This document shows, piece by piece, positions 29,008-37,890 of a stretch of 64,000 bases of DNA. The DNA comes from Myxococcales bacterium (GTDB lineage: Bacteria > Myxococcota_A > Polyangia > Nannocystales > Nannocystaceae). The stretch spans positions 434,001-498,000 of the forward strand of contig JACKDU010000005.1 in NCBI GenBank assembly GCA_020633335.1, in the 5' to 3' direction. The notes under the pieces were generated by a model. It ran no database searches. It was given only the letters and a program-made list of their open reading frames with translations, and was not told the DNA's origin. The position numbers and the translations under genes were made by a program. The first letter of the stretch is position 1. Each line of letters opens with the position of its first letter.

Positions 29008-29014
29008 CGGCGGG

Positions 29015-30133
29015 CTAGCGGAGCTTGAGGGTGGCGAGGCCGACGAGGGCGAGCATGAAGGCGATGATCCAGAAGCGGACGACGACCTTGGGCTCGCTCC
29101 AGCCCTTGAGCTCGAAGTGGTGGTGGATCGGCGCCATCTTGAAGACCCGCTTGCCGGTCAGCTTGAAGGAGACGACCTGGACGATCACGCTGACGGTCTC
29201 GAGGACGAAGAGGCCGCCGACGATCACCAGGGTGAACTCGTTCTTCGAGGCGACCGCGAGGTAGCCGAGGCCGGCGCCGAGCGGCAGCGAGCCGACGTCG
29301 CCCATGAAGACGCTGGCCGGGAAGGTGTTGTACCAGAGGAAGCCGATCCCGGCGCCGCACATCGCCCCGCAGTAGATCGCCAGCTCGCCGACCCCGGGGA
29401 TGTGGGGGATGTTGAGGTAGCGGGCGATGTCAAAGCCGGCGATGAGCGTGCCCGCGGCGTAGGTCAGGACCAGGAAGGTCCCGCCGGCGATCACCACCGG
29501 CATGATCGCCAGCCCGTCGAGCCCGTCGGTCAGGTTGACCGCGTTGGAGAAGCCGACGATCACGAAGATCGCCAGCCCCATGTAGAGCAGCGAGGGTAGG
29601 ACGATGTCGTGGTTGTAGAAGTCGAGGAGGGGGAGCGCGAGCCGGTAGCGGAAGCTCTCCGGCATCATGTCCGAGCCGTAGAGGTAGCCGACACAGAGCG
29701 TGGCGACGACGCACTGGAGGAGGAATTTCACCTTCCCCGGCATGCCCCCGGAGCTCTTGCGGCGGACCTTGAGGGCGTCGTCGATGAAGCCGATCACCCC
29801 GTAGCCGGCGGTGATCGCCGTCGCCAGGAGGATGAAGGGGTTCGACATGTCCGCCCAGAGGACCGTCGGGATGATCAGCGTGAAGAGGATCAGGCTCCCG
29901 CCCATCGTCGGCGTGCCGCGCTTCGAGAAGTGCGACTGCGGGCCGTCGTCCCGGACCACCTGCCCGAGCTGGATCTTCTGCAGGGTGCGGATGAACCAGG
30001 GGTAGAGGAAGAGCGAGAGCAGGAGGGCGGTCAGCGTCGCGGCCAGGATCCTCGTCGACGTGTAGCGGAGGACGTTGAGCCAGGAGAGCCAGCCGAAGTG
30101 ATCGTGCAGGGAAAATAGGAGTTGGTAGAGCAC
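29015..30133 (-). CDS. mraY: Phospho-N-acetylmuramoyl-pentapeptide-transferase
   Basis: A 372-residue integral membrane enzyme with about ten helices. Diagnostic motifs: GFIDDALKVRRKSS, SNAVNLTDGLDGLA, FMGDVGSLPLG and APIHHHFELKGW. It transfers phospho-MurNAc-pentapeptide to undecaprenyl phosphate, making lipid I. GTG 30133 is the start. murD follows 7 bases downstream. A separate HNH endonuclease gene, rather than murF, lies upstream. Confidence 0.98.
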   Translation of the reverse strand: MLYQLLFSLHDHFGWLSWLNVLRYTSTRILAATLTALLLSLFLYPWFIRTLQKIQLGQVVRDDGPQSHFSKRGTPTMGGSLILFTLIIPTVLWADMSNPFILLATAITAGYGVIGFIDDALKVRRKSSGGMPGKVKFLLQCVVATLCVGYLYGSDMMPESFRYRLALPLLDFYNHDIVLPSLLYMGLAIFVIVGFSNAVNLTDGLDGLAIMPVVIAGGTFLVLTYAAGTLIAGFDIARYLNIPHIPGVGELAIYCGAMCGAGIGFLWYNTFPASVFMGDVGSLPLGAGLGYLAVASKNEFTLVIVGGLFVLETVSVIVQVVSFKLTGKRVFKMAPIHHHFELKGWSEPKVVVRFWIIAFMLALVGLATLKLR

Positions 30134-30236
30134 GATGGGCGCCTAGAGTTGGCACGGGACGCGGTGCCAGGCAAGAATCCGACGCTTCGGCCTGGGCGGC
30201 GGATTCCGGCCAACTGGGTAGCGATCGGGTGGCCGC

Positions 30237-30785
30237 TCAGGGGGTCGCGAAGATCCAGTCGCGCCAGGCGTCGGGGACCCGCTCGGGGACCCGCGGCAGG
30301 AGGGCCTGCGGGCTCCAGCGCGGGCGGGACGGCGGCCGCGGCAGCGTCAGCCCCGCCTGCTCCGGCGTCCGTCCGCCCTTGCGCCGGTTGCAGGGCCGGC
30401 AGGCGGCGACGACGTTGGTCCACGAGGTCTTGCCGCCGGCGACCCGCGGGACGACGTGATCGAGGGTGAGGTCGCTGGCCCCGAAGACCTCGCCGCAGTA
30501 CTGGCAGCGGTGGTCGTCGCGGATATAGACGTTGCGGCGGGAGAAGCGGACGACCTGCGGGCGGAGGCGGAGCGGCGTGAGGAGGCGGACGACCGCCGGC
30601 GCCGGGAACGCCTCGTTGACCGTGTGGATCGCCCAGGCGTAGTGCGCGAGGACCTCGACCTTCTCGAGGACGCTCATGCAGATCGCGCGCTGCCAGCGGA
30701 TGATCTTCACCGGCTGATAGCCGACGTCGAGGACCAGGGTGTCGGTGGCCTCGTAGAGCGCTTCCGCGGGCTCGTCGGTCTCCAT
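30237..30785 (-). CDS. HNH endonuclease
   Basis: A 182-residue protein with a complete HNH core: YIRDDHRCQYCGE, LDHVVPRVAGG and NVVAACRPCNRRKGG, where the CxxC pairs bind zinc and His/Asn/His form the catalytic site. Such genes occur widely as housekeeping or homing-related nucleases. It is upstream of mraY by 103 bases and divergent from murF. ATG 30785 is preferred; TTG 30806 is possible. No intron-like or inteins-like sequence is seen nearby, so mobility is not shown. Confidence 0.85.
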   Translation of the reverse strand: METDEPAEALYEATDTLVLDVGYQPVKIIRWQRAICMSVLEKVEVLAHYAWAIHTVNEAFPAPAVVRLLTPLRLRPQVVRFSRRNVYIRDDHRCQYCGEVFGASDLTLDHVVPRVAGGKTSWTNVVAACRPCNRRKGGRTPEQAGLTLPRPPSRPRWSPQALLPRVPERVPDAWRDWIFATP

Positions 30786-30928
30786 CACGCTCTCGACGTC
30801 GACCAAGGTAGCACGCGCCCCGGGCGGCGCCGCTGCGACATTTCCGCGGCGATCGGGTGACGCGGCGGGGCTCGCCTCCGCCCGCCGCGAATTGGCGCTC
30901 GGCCCCGCCGCTCTGCTATGCGGTGGCG

Positions 30929-32317
30929 GTGCGCTGGAGCCCCGAAGAGGTCGCGGCGATCACCGGCGGCGAGCTCCGCCAGCGGGTCGAGCGGCCGATC
31001 CACACCGCCTTCATCGACAGCCGGGCGCCGGTGGCCGGCGGCCTCTTTGTGCCGATCGTCGCCGCCCGCGACGGCCACGAGTTCATCCCCGCGGCGATCG
31101 CCGGCGGCGCGTCGGCCGTGCTCCAGGGGCGCGGCCGCCCTTGCTGCGCCGGCGCGAGCGTGATCGAGGTCGACGACCCGCTGCGCGCGCTCGAGGCGCT
31201 CGCCCGCGACGCGCGCGATCGCAACCCGGGGCCGGTGGTCGCGATCACCGGCTCGAACGGCAAGACGACCACCCGGGCGATGGTCGCGGCGGTCCTCGGG
31301 GTCGGCTACGCGCCGCTCCTCTGCACCCGCGGCAACCTCAACAACCACCTCGGGGTGCCGCTGACGCTGGTCGCCGATCCCGATGAGCCGCGGGCGATGG
31401 TCATCGAGCTCGGGATGAGCGCGCCGGGCGAGAACGATCACCTGGCGTCGATCGTCCGGCCGACCCACGCGCTCGTCACCTCGATCGCCCTCGAGCACCT
31501 CGAGTTCATGGGGTCGCTGGAGGCGATCGCTCGCGCCGAGTGTGAGCCGATCGCCCACATCTGCGCGGGCGGGGCGCTGATCTACCCGGACGACGAGCCG
31601 CTGGTGGTCGCCGAGATCCCGGCGATCGATCCGCCGCTGCTCCGGCCCTTCGGGGCCTCGGAGGCGGCGACGGTCGCGGTCCTCGGGGCGCGGGTCGGTG
31701 AGCGGACCGAGGCGATCCTCGAGATCCGGCACGACGACGGGCGGCGGGAGATCGTCCGGCCGCGCCTCCAGATCTTCGGGGCCCACAACGCCCGCAACGC
31801 CGCGGCCGCGCTGGCGGTGGGGGTCGACCTCGGGCTCGAGGTCGCGGCGATGGTCGCGGCGCTCGAGGCGGTGGAGCCGGTCGGTGATCGCGGCCGCCTC
31901 CTGCGGGTCGGCGCCCACCAGGTGATCGCCGACTGCTACAACGCAAACCCCGGCTCGGTCGCGGCGGCGCTGCGCTCGCTCGCCGGGCTCCGCGGCGAGG
32001 TCCCGGGCAAGCTTGTGGCTGTCCTCGGGGACATGCTTGAGCTGGGGCCGACCGAGGATCAGCTCCACGCCGACGCCGGCGCGCTGGCGGCCGAGCTCGG
32101 GATCGACGGGGTGATCGCGGTCGGGGCGCGCTCGCGCCACCTCGCCGCCGCCGCCGCGGGCGGGGGGATCGCCGCCGGTCACTTCGCCGCCGACGCGGCG
32201 CCCGCGGCGATCGCCGACGCGCTCCGCGAGCTCCTCGGCGACGAGGGCGGCGCGGTCCTCGTCAAGGGGAGCCGGGGGATGCGCCTCGAGCGGGTGGTCG
32301 CGGCGCTCCAGGGGTAG
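30929..32317 (+). CDS. murF: UDP-N-acetylmuramoyl-tripeptide--D-alanyl-D-alanine ligase
   Basis: A 462-residue Mur ligase: start RWSPEEVAAITGGELR, IDSRAPVAGGLFVPI, ATP site ITGSNGKTTTRAM, NLNNHLGVPLTL, ELGMSAPGE, FGAHNARNAAAALAV and DCYNANPGSV. It adds D-Ala-D-Ala to the UDP-MurNAc-tripeptide. GTG 30929 (or GTG 30923) is chosen because the family homology begins there. It is divergent from the HNH-mraY-murD side and far from murE, an unusual split of the cell wall genes. Confidence 0.96.
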   Translation: MRWSPEEVAAITGGELRQRVERPIHTAFIDSRAPVAGGLFVPIVAARDGHEFIPAAIAGGASAVLQGRGRPCCAGASVIEVDDPLRALEALARDARDRNPGPVVAITGSNGKTTTRAMVAAVLGVGYAPLLCTRGNLNNHLGVPLTLVADPDEPRAMVIELGMSAPGENDHLASIVRPTHALVTSIALEHLEFMGSLEAIARAECEPIAHICAGGALIYPDDEPLVVAEIPAIDPPLLRPFGASEAATVAVLGARVGERTEAILEIRHDDGRREIVRPRLQIFGAHNARNAAAALAVGVDLGLEVAAMVAALEAVEPVGDRGRLLRVGAHQVIADCYNANPGSVAAALRSLAGLRGEVPGKLVAVLGDMLELGPTEDQLHADAGALAAELGIDGVIAVGARSRHLAAAAAGGGIAAGHFAADAAPAAIADALRELLGDEGGAVLVKGSRGMRLERVVAALQG

Positions 32318-32333
32318 ATGTCCTTTTGGACAT
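32318..32333. repeat. Palindrome ATGTCC-TTTT-GGACAT right after murF
   Basis: A perfect 6-bp inverted repeat with a TTTT loop begins at the base after the murF stop codon and contains TGTC-N6-GACA. It may fold in the murF 3' end, or be a binding site. The rest of the 247-base gap up to the GRAS gene shows no gene; a TTTTTT run near 32505 is its only A+T-rich spot. Confidence 0.5.
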
Positions 32334-32564
32334 GTGAGAGCTGACGCCGCCGGCGGGGCGGCGGTCCGTGACGCTTGACGTCGGCGCTCACCCGCGCGAG
32401 GTGGGCGGCGCTGCGGGCGATGTGGGCGGGCCTGCGACCGTCGGCGCGCGCGCTCCAGGGCGCCGCGGACGGGGCGTGGGCGGCCGCTCCTCGCCGGATT
32501 CGACTTTTTTCAGCGGGCCGGGATCGTTTGCGGGTCGTCGATCACTCCCCAGCCAGAGTCCGCC

Positions 32565-33674
32565 ATGTCGAAGCTGCACACGACCCCCCTCGACACCCTC
32601 CTGGCCGCCGCCGCGGCGAGCGAGTCTGGCCGCGTCGCCGACGGGCGGGCGCTCCTCGGCGAGCGCCCGGAGCACGAGGGCCCCCGCGCCCGCCTCGACG
32701 CGCTGATCCGGTCGGCGCTGCTCGCCCGGATCGACGGCGAGGCGGCGGGCGGCGGCAACCTCTACGCCGGTGACGATCGCGACGCGGACCGGATGATCGC
32801 CGCCTTCGCCCTCCTCGCCGAGCGCACGCCGATGATCCGCTTCGGCTACGCCGCGGCCAACCGGGCGATCCTGGCGGCGGCCGCCGGCGCGGCCGCGCTC
32901 CACGTCGTCGACATCGGCGTCGGCGCGGGCGTCCAGTGGCTCGACCTCATCGACCGGGTCGCCGCCCTCGGCGACGCCCGCCCCCGCCTCCGGATCACCG
33001 GCGTCGACGTCCCCGACGCCGCCGGCGAGGTCGAGCGGGCGCTCCGCGAGCTCGGGGCGCGCCTCTCGGCCCACGCCCGGGCCCGCGGCGTCGACCTCGA
33101 CTTCGCCGGCCTCGCCCGGCCGATCGAGGCGATCGACGGCTTCGAGCGCCGCCCCGGCGAGGTCCTGGCGATCAACGCCTCGCTCGCGCTCCACCACGTC
33201 GCCGCCGACGAGGCGGGGGAGGGCGCCCGCGACCAGGTGCTCCGTCGCCTCGCCGCCCTCCGCCCCGAGGTGCTCACTCTGGTCGAGCCCGAGGCCGACC
33301 ACAACCACTGCGCGCTCGGCCGCCGCCTCGTCGGCGCCCGCCGCCACTACGGCCTGGTCTTCTCGATCCTCGACGAGGTCCTCGCCGACGACCCGGCGAT
33401 CCGCGGCGCCCTCGAGCGCGGCTTCTTCGGCCGCGAGGTCGCCAACATCCTCGGCGCCGACGGGGCCGCCCGGGTCGAGCGCCACGAGCCGCTGGTCTGC
33501 TGGCAGCGGCGCCTGCGGGCCGCCGGCTTCACCCCGGTCGCCAGCGATCTCGCGGCCCTCGAGGCCGAGCTCGCCGGCGAGGGCTTCGGCCTCGCGCGCC
33601 GCGGCCAGGCCGTCCAGCTCTGCTGGCGCGGCGACGCGGTCCTCTCGTTCTCCGCCTGGAAGGGGGCGCTCTAA
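32565..33674 (+). CDS. Bacterial GRAS-family protein (predicted methyltransferase fold)
   Basis: A 369-residue protein with the ordered motifs of the GRAS family, best known from plant regulators: LHVVDIGVGAGVQW (VHIID-like, 112-125), a LRITGVD strand, LAINASLALHHV (LHRIL-like), EPEADHNH, FFGREVANI (PFYRE-like, 287-295), RHEPLVCWQRRL, AGFTPV and the closing SAW at 363-365. The fold is that of S-adenosylmethionine methyltransferases and bacterial members are thought to modify small molecules; the substrate is unknown. The stop and the next start share one base (TAATG), tying it to the HisC-like aminotransferase. Confidence 0.85.
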   Translation: MSKLHTTPLDTLLAAAAASESGRVADGRALLGERPEHEGPRARLDALIRSALLARIDGEAAGGGNLYAGDDRDADRMIAAFALLAERTPMIRFGYAAANRAILAAAAGAAALHVVDIGVGAGVQWLDLIDRVAALGDARPRLRITGVDVPDAAGEVERALRELGARLSAHARARGVDLDFAGLARPIEAIDGFERRPGEVLAINASLALHHVAADEAGEGARDQVLRRLAALRPEVLTLVEPEADHNHCALGRRLVGARRHYGLVFSILDEVLADDPAIRGALERGFFGREVANILGADGAARVERHEPLVCWQRRLRAAGFTPVASDLAALEAELAGEGFGLARRGQAVQLCWRGDAVLSFSAWKGAL

Positions 33675-34789
33675 TGACCACCGACACCCAGACCCCGACC
33701 CTCCGCTACATCCCCGGCGGCGACGCCGACGCCCTCAGCCGCCGCCTCGGCCGCGCGGTGATCAAGCTGGCGAGCAACGAGAACCCGCTCGGCCCGCCCC
33801 TCGGCGCCCAGGCGGCGATCCACGACGCGGCCGGCCGCGCCCAGATCTACCCCGAGCCGACCTCCGAGTCGCTGCGGGCGGCGCTCGCCGAGCGCCACGG
33901 CCTCACGCCCGAGGAGGTCCTGGTCTGCGCGGGCGGGACCGACGCGATCCAGATCGCGGCGATGCTGACCGCGGTCGAGCGCCCCGGCGCCGCCGTGATC
34001 GCCCCCCACCGCTCCTTCCTCGCCTACCGGGTCGCCGCCAACCAGGTCGGCCTGCGGGCGGTCGACGTCCCGCTCATCGGTGAGCGCCTCGACCTCGGGG
34101 CGATGCTCGCGGCCGCCCAGGATCCCGCGGTCGGCCTCCTCTACCTCGCCAACCCCAACAACCCGACGGGCACGAGCATCGACCCGAAGATGCTCACCCG
34201 CTTCCTCGCCCGGGTGCCCGAGCGCGTGCTGGTGGTCCTCGATGAGGCCTACATCGAGTTCCTCGCGCCCGAGCGCCGGGTCGACGCGGCCGCGCTCGTC
34301 CGCCGCCACGCCAACGTCGTCGTCCTCCGCACCTTCTCCAAGGTCTACGGCCTCGCCGCCCTGCGGATCGGCTACGTCCTCGGGGCGGCCGCGACGATCG
34401 CCCGCCTCGGCCGCTTCGTGATGCCCTTCCGGGTCTCGGCCGCCGCCCAGAAGGCCGCCCGCGCCGCCCTCGAGGACGAGCTCTTCGTGATCCGCAGCCA
34501 CGTCCACAACCGCCGGCAGCGGACGATCCTCACCCGCGGCCTGATGGCGATGGGCCTCGAGGCGACCGCCAGCGACGCCAACTTCGTCCTCGTCGATCTC
34601 GGCCGGCCGGCGGCGCCGATCGCCGCGGCCCTCGAGGGGCGCGGGATCATGGTCCGCACCCTCGAGCCCTACGGCATGACCACCGCCCTCCGGATCAGCG
34701 TCGGCCTCGCGGACGAGAACCGCGCGGTCCTGGACGCGCTCGCCGAGCTCCTCGGCGTCGCCGCGGGGGACGACGCGGTCGCCTCCTAG
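33674..34789 (+). CDS. hisC: Histidinol-phosphate aminotransferase-like PLP enzyme
   Basis: A 371-residue fold type I aminotransferase. IKLASNENPLGP near residue 30, the GGTDAIQ phosphate-binding loop, NPNNPTGT, DEAYIEF and TFSKVYGLAALRIGY with the PLP lysine K223 all match HisC-like enzymes. In histidine synthesis it would make histidinol phosphate from imidazole-acetol phosphate. No other his gene is near, and the gene is coupled to the GRAS protein gene, so it may act on a different oxo or amino substrate in a joint pathway with it. Confidence 0.9.
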   Translation: MTTDTQTPTLRYIPGGDADALSRRLGRAVIKLASNENPLGPPLGAQAAIHDAAGRAQIYPEPTSESLRAALAERHGLTPEEVLVCAGGTDAIQIAAMLTAVERPGAAVIAPHRSFLAYRVAANQVGLRAVDVPLIGERLDLGAMLAAAQDPAVGLLYLANPNNPTGTSIDPKMLTRFLARVPERVLVVLDEAYIEFLAPERRVDAAALVRRHANVVVLRTFSKVYGLAALRIGYVLGAAATIARLGRFVMPFRVSAAAQKAARAALEDELFVIRSHVHNRRQRTILTRGLMAMGLEATASDANFVLVDLGRPAAPIAAALEGRGIMVRTLEPYGMTTALRISVGLADENRAVLDALAELLGVAAGDDAVAS

Positions 34790-34817
34790 GGCTGCGAGCG
34801 ACCTCGATCGGAATGGA

Positions 34818-34846
34818 CCGCCCGCGCCCCGAGGGCGAGCGGGCGG
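34818..34846. terminator. Hairpin between hisC-like and oxidase genes
   Basis: CCGCCCGC and GCGGGCGG arms flank a 13-base loop in the 101-base gap between two convergent genes. The position suggests a shared terminator; no T-run is present. Confidence 0.45.
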
Positions 34847-34890
34847 ATCCGTCTGAGAGCGCGCGCATCGACGCCGCCTGGCGCCGTCGT

Positions 34891-36609
34891 TCAGGGCAGA
34901 CAGTTGGGGTCCCCCGCCGGGCAGACCGCGAACTGGCCCATCATGCCGCCGTCCTCGTGCGGGAGGATGTGACAGTGGTACATGTACGCCGCGTCGGCGA
35001 TCCCGTCCTGGGGATCGTTGGCGAAGTCGGTGAATTCGCCGATGAAGCGGACGACCCCGCCGGCGGGGATCAGCATGGTGTCCTTCGGACCGGCCTGCCA
35101 GGCCTCGGGGGCCGCCGCCGGCATCGGCCCGTCGCCGTCGGGGTCGATGTCGAGGACGTAGTAGTGGATGTCGTGGATGTGGAAGGGGTGGGCGATCGGC
35201 GTCGTGTTCTCGATCGTCCAGATCTCCACCGCGTCCTCCTCGACGTACTCGTTGATCACGTTCATGTCCATCTTCTCGCCGTTGAGCGTGAAGCCCATCT
35301 CCGGGAGCACCGCCGCCGCCATGACGATCGAACGCTGGGTCGCGCCCGCCTCCGGGGGGATCGCTTGCGCGACCAGCGAGCCCGGCAGCGAGGTCGTCCC
35401 GCTCGCCGTCGGCGCGAGGACGTCGAGGCGGATGACGTCGAAGTCGGTCCCCTCGATGCCCATCCCCATCATCATCGGCGTCCCGCCGAGCACGCCCATC
35501 GGCAGCTTGGTGTTGAGGCCCCGCAGGGTCACCGAGCTCCCCTCATCGCCGGAGAGGTCGACGACGATCTCGTAGCGCTCGCCGGGGGCGATCTCGACGC
35601 TCGTGACCGAGGCCGGCGCCTCGAGGAGGCCGAGGTCGTTGCCGATCACGTCGAAGGTGCGGCCGTCGTCGAACTCGAGGTGGTAGGCCATCTCGAGCGA
35701 GCCGTTGAGCAGGCGCAGGCGGACCATCTGCGCCGGGACCTCGCGGTACGCCTCGGCGGCGCCGTTGACCGTCATCGTGTTGCCCCGCGGCGGGCCCACC
35801 TGGAGGACGCCGCTCCCGTCGAGCTCCTTGTCCTGGAGGACGAGCGGGAGGTCGTCGATCCCGTACTCGCGCGGGAGGTCGAGGGCCGCCTCGACGTCGT
35901 CGCGGACGATGATGAAGCCGCTGAGGCCGCTGTAGACCTGGTTCGCGGTCTCCTCGTGGAGGTGGGGGTGGTACCACATCGTCGCCGCGGCGTTCATCAC
36001 CTCGAACGACGGCGACCAATTGCCGCCGCCGGCGGCGATCATCTGGTGCGGGCCGCCGTCGTTGGCCGGCGAGACGTGGGCGCCGTGCCAGTGGGTCGTG
36101 CTCTCCTTCGCCAGCATGTTGGTGAGGCTGATCGAGATGGTCTCGCCCTTCACCCACTCCATCGTCGGACCGAGGAGGCCGCCGTTGTAGCCGGCGGTGG
36201 TGCTCGCGGAGCCGCCCTCGGTGAAGGTGTGGGTGCCCTCGTCCATCACCAGCTCGAAGCTATTGCCCTGGATCAGCTCGGGGATCAGGATGTTGCCGCC
36301 GTACTCCACCGGCTCCCCGGTGGTGCCCGTCGTCTCACCGGTCGTCGACGTCGTCGACGTCGTCGCCGTCGCGGTGGCCGTCGGATCGGTGGTCGAGCCC
36401 GTGGTCGTGCCCTCGTCGGTGGTGCTCGGGTCGCCCGTCGTGCCGGTTGTGCTGGTCGACGCGCTCGCGCTCGCGTCCGTGGTCGCGCTCGAGTCATCGC
36501 CGCAGGCGGTCATCAGGAGGAGCGCCCCGGCGAGCGCCCCCGCAGCGGTCCCGCTGCCCGAGAGGAGCCCGACGCGCGGCCAGGAGAGGTGCAATGGTTC
36601 GGAGGTCAT
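34891..36609 (-). CDS. Multicopper oxidase lipoprotein
   Basis: A 572-residue protein with a lipoprotein signal (lipobox LMTAC about 36 residues in), a Ser/Thr linker to about residue 105, and a three-domain cupredoxin body. All four copper blocks are present: THWHGAH, MWYHPHLHEE, HPFHIHDIHYY and YHCHILPHEDGGMM. The layout resembles CueO/CotA-like oxidases that oxidise Cu(I), phenols or bilirubin at the expense of O2. A methionine-rich patch (TPMMMGMGIEG) lies in the middle. Start ATG 36609 is favoured; ATG 36648 would add 13 residues. It is anchored outside the cytoplasm; no copper-export partner is adjacent. Confidence 0.9.
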   Translation of the reverse strand: MTSEPLHLSWPRVGLLSGSGTAAGALAGALLLMTACGDDSSATTDASASASTSTTGTTGDPSTTDEGTTTGSTTDPTATATATTSTTSTTGETTGTTGEPVEYGGNILIPELIQGNSFELVMDEGTHTFTEGGSASTTAGYNGGLLGPTMEWVKGETISISLTNMLAKESTTHWHGAHVSPANDGGPHQMIAAGGGNWSPSFEVMNAAATMWYHPHLHEETANQVYSGLSGFIIVRDDVEAALDLPREYGIDDLPLVLQDKELDGSGVLQVGPPRGNTMTVNGAAEAYREVPAQMVRLRLLNGSLEMAYHLEFDDGRTFDVIGNDLGLLEAPASVTSVEIAPGERYEIVVDLSGDEGSSVTLRGLNTKLPMGVLGGTPMMMGMGIEGTDFDVIRLDVLAPTASGTTSLPGSLVAQAIPPEAGATQRSIVMAAAVLPEMGFTLNGEKMDMNVINEYVEEDAVEIWTIENTTPIAHPFHIHDIHYYVLDIDPDGDGPMPAAAPEAWQAGPKDTMLIPAGGVVRFIGEFTDFANDPQDGIADAAYMYHCHILPHEDGGMMGQFAVCPAGDPNCLP

Positions 36610-36844
36610 GGGTTCACCAGCGATCGAATTCGAGAGGTTGACGTTCATGGGATCGAGTCGGCCGCCCGCGAGGCGAGCGAGAGCGCCGCGCTCGATCGCC
36701 GATCGCGCGCCACGACCCAAGCCTGCGCTCCAGGCTGCCAAAGCCAGGAATCACCGCTCGGTGGTTTTCTATTCAGCGATCGCGAGAAAAGCGCCTGGCG
36801 CGTTCACAGAAGCTCCACCTCGAGCGGTATCGGGCGCCGCGGCG

Positions 36845-37804
36845 CTAGACCGAGGAGCCGAAGAGCTTGGCCTCGCGGAGGCGCTCGAAGGCCTGCTGGA
36901 CCAGGCGCACCCGCGCGGAGTCGCGGCTGCGCTGGCCGGCGACCAGGTAGATCGACGCGGTCTCGCCGATCTCCTTCGGCAGCACGTCGACCAGGTCGCC
37001 CTCGCGCGGGGCGAAGCTCCAGGGGGCGTAGCCGATCCCCATCCCGGCATGGGTCGCGCGGACGATCGTCTCGGTGTTGGTGATCGCCAGGATCGGCCGG
37101 ACCCGGAGGGAGCCGCCCGCTCGCAGCGCCCACTGGGTCGGGCTCCGCGGCGGGAGGTAGCAGCTCAGGAGGCGGTGGGCCCGGAGGTCGTCGGGCGCGC
37201 GCACCGGCGGGTGCCCCTCGAGGTAGGCCGGCGAGGCCTTGCAGCACCACTCGGCGGTGTCGAGGAGGCGCATGTAGAGGTCGCCGTCCTGCGGCGGGTT
37301 GAAGGTGACGATGAGGTCGAAGTCGTCCCGCAGCGGGTGGAGGGTCACCGCCGACTCGAAGAGGTGGAAGGAGGGGCCCTCCTCGATGTCGATGAAGGGC
37401 TCGAGCGCGGCGAGGAGGAGATCCGGCGAGGTCCCGGGGGGCATGCCGACCTTGATCACCCCGCCCAGCGCCTCGGCGGCGCTGCGGGTCTCGGCGACGG
37501 CCGCCTCGGCGTCGCGGAGGAGGTCGCGGCCGCGGATCGCGAGGGCGACCCCGGCGGCGGTCAGGCGGAGGTGACGGGCGCTCCGCTCGAGGAGGCGGCA
37601 GCCGAGCGCGGCCTCGAGCTGCTCGAGCTTGCGCCAGGCGGTCGAGCGCGGGACCCCGCAGGCCCGGGCGGCCGACGAGACCGAGCGCGCGCGATCGACC
37701 GCGCAGAGGATCGCCAGGGCCTCGAGATCCAGGGGCCCGGCGGCGGGCTCGTCGGGTCGTTGTTTGTCTCGATCCTGAGACATGTTGTCTCTGTATTGAG
37801 ACAT
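36845..37804 (-). CDS. LysR-family transcriptional regulator
   Basis: A 319-residue regulator with an N-terminal winged helix (LDLEALAILCAVDRARSVSS, AARACGVPRSTAWRKLEQLE, AALGCRLLERSARHLRLTAAG) and a C-terminal effector domain. It is divergent from a P450 gene, the classic layout for a LysR-regulated neighbour. ATG 37804 has an AGGGG ribosome site; ATG 37783 is an alternative. Between and over these starts lie two tandem palindromes, so the first codons of this gene are themselves duplicated (MSQYRDN and MSQDRDK). The effector is unknown. Confidence 0.92.
   Translation of the reverse strand: MSQYRDNMSQDRDKQRPDEPAAGPLDLEALAILCAVDRARSVSSAARACGVPRSTAWRKLEQLEAALGCRLLERSARHLRLTAAGVALAIRGRDLLRDAEAAVAETRSAAEALGGVIKVGMPPGTSPDLLLAALEPFIDIEEGPSFHLFESAVTLHPLRDDFDLIVTFNPPQDGDLYMRLLDTAEWCCKASPAYLEGHPPVRAPDDLRAHRLLSCYLPPRSPTQWALRAGGSLRVRPILAITNTETIVRATHAGMGIGYAPWSFAPREGDLVDVLPKEIGETASIYLVAGQRSRDSARVRLVQQAFERLREAKLFGSSV
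37765..37803. promoter_or_regulatory. Tandem double palindrome TGTCTC-N6-GAGACA
   Basis: Two perfect 18-bp dyads, at 37765-37782 and 37786-37803, each read TGTCTC-N6-GAGACA. They repeat with a 21-bp period, two DNA turns, so they face the same side of the helix. They lie at the start of the LysR gene and 88 bases upstream of the divergent P450. A cooperative binding site for a dimeric regulator, probably the LysR product, is the simplest reading. The spacer sequences differ between copies while the arms are identical. Confidence 0.7.
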
Positions 37805-37890
37805 CCATGCCCCTGTCAAGGGGCTAGCTTGAGCGCCGGGAATCGCCGCTTTGAAGCGCCAGCGACCCGCTGGAGAGAGAGGAACGCCCG

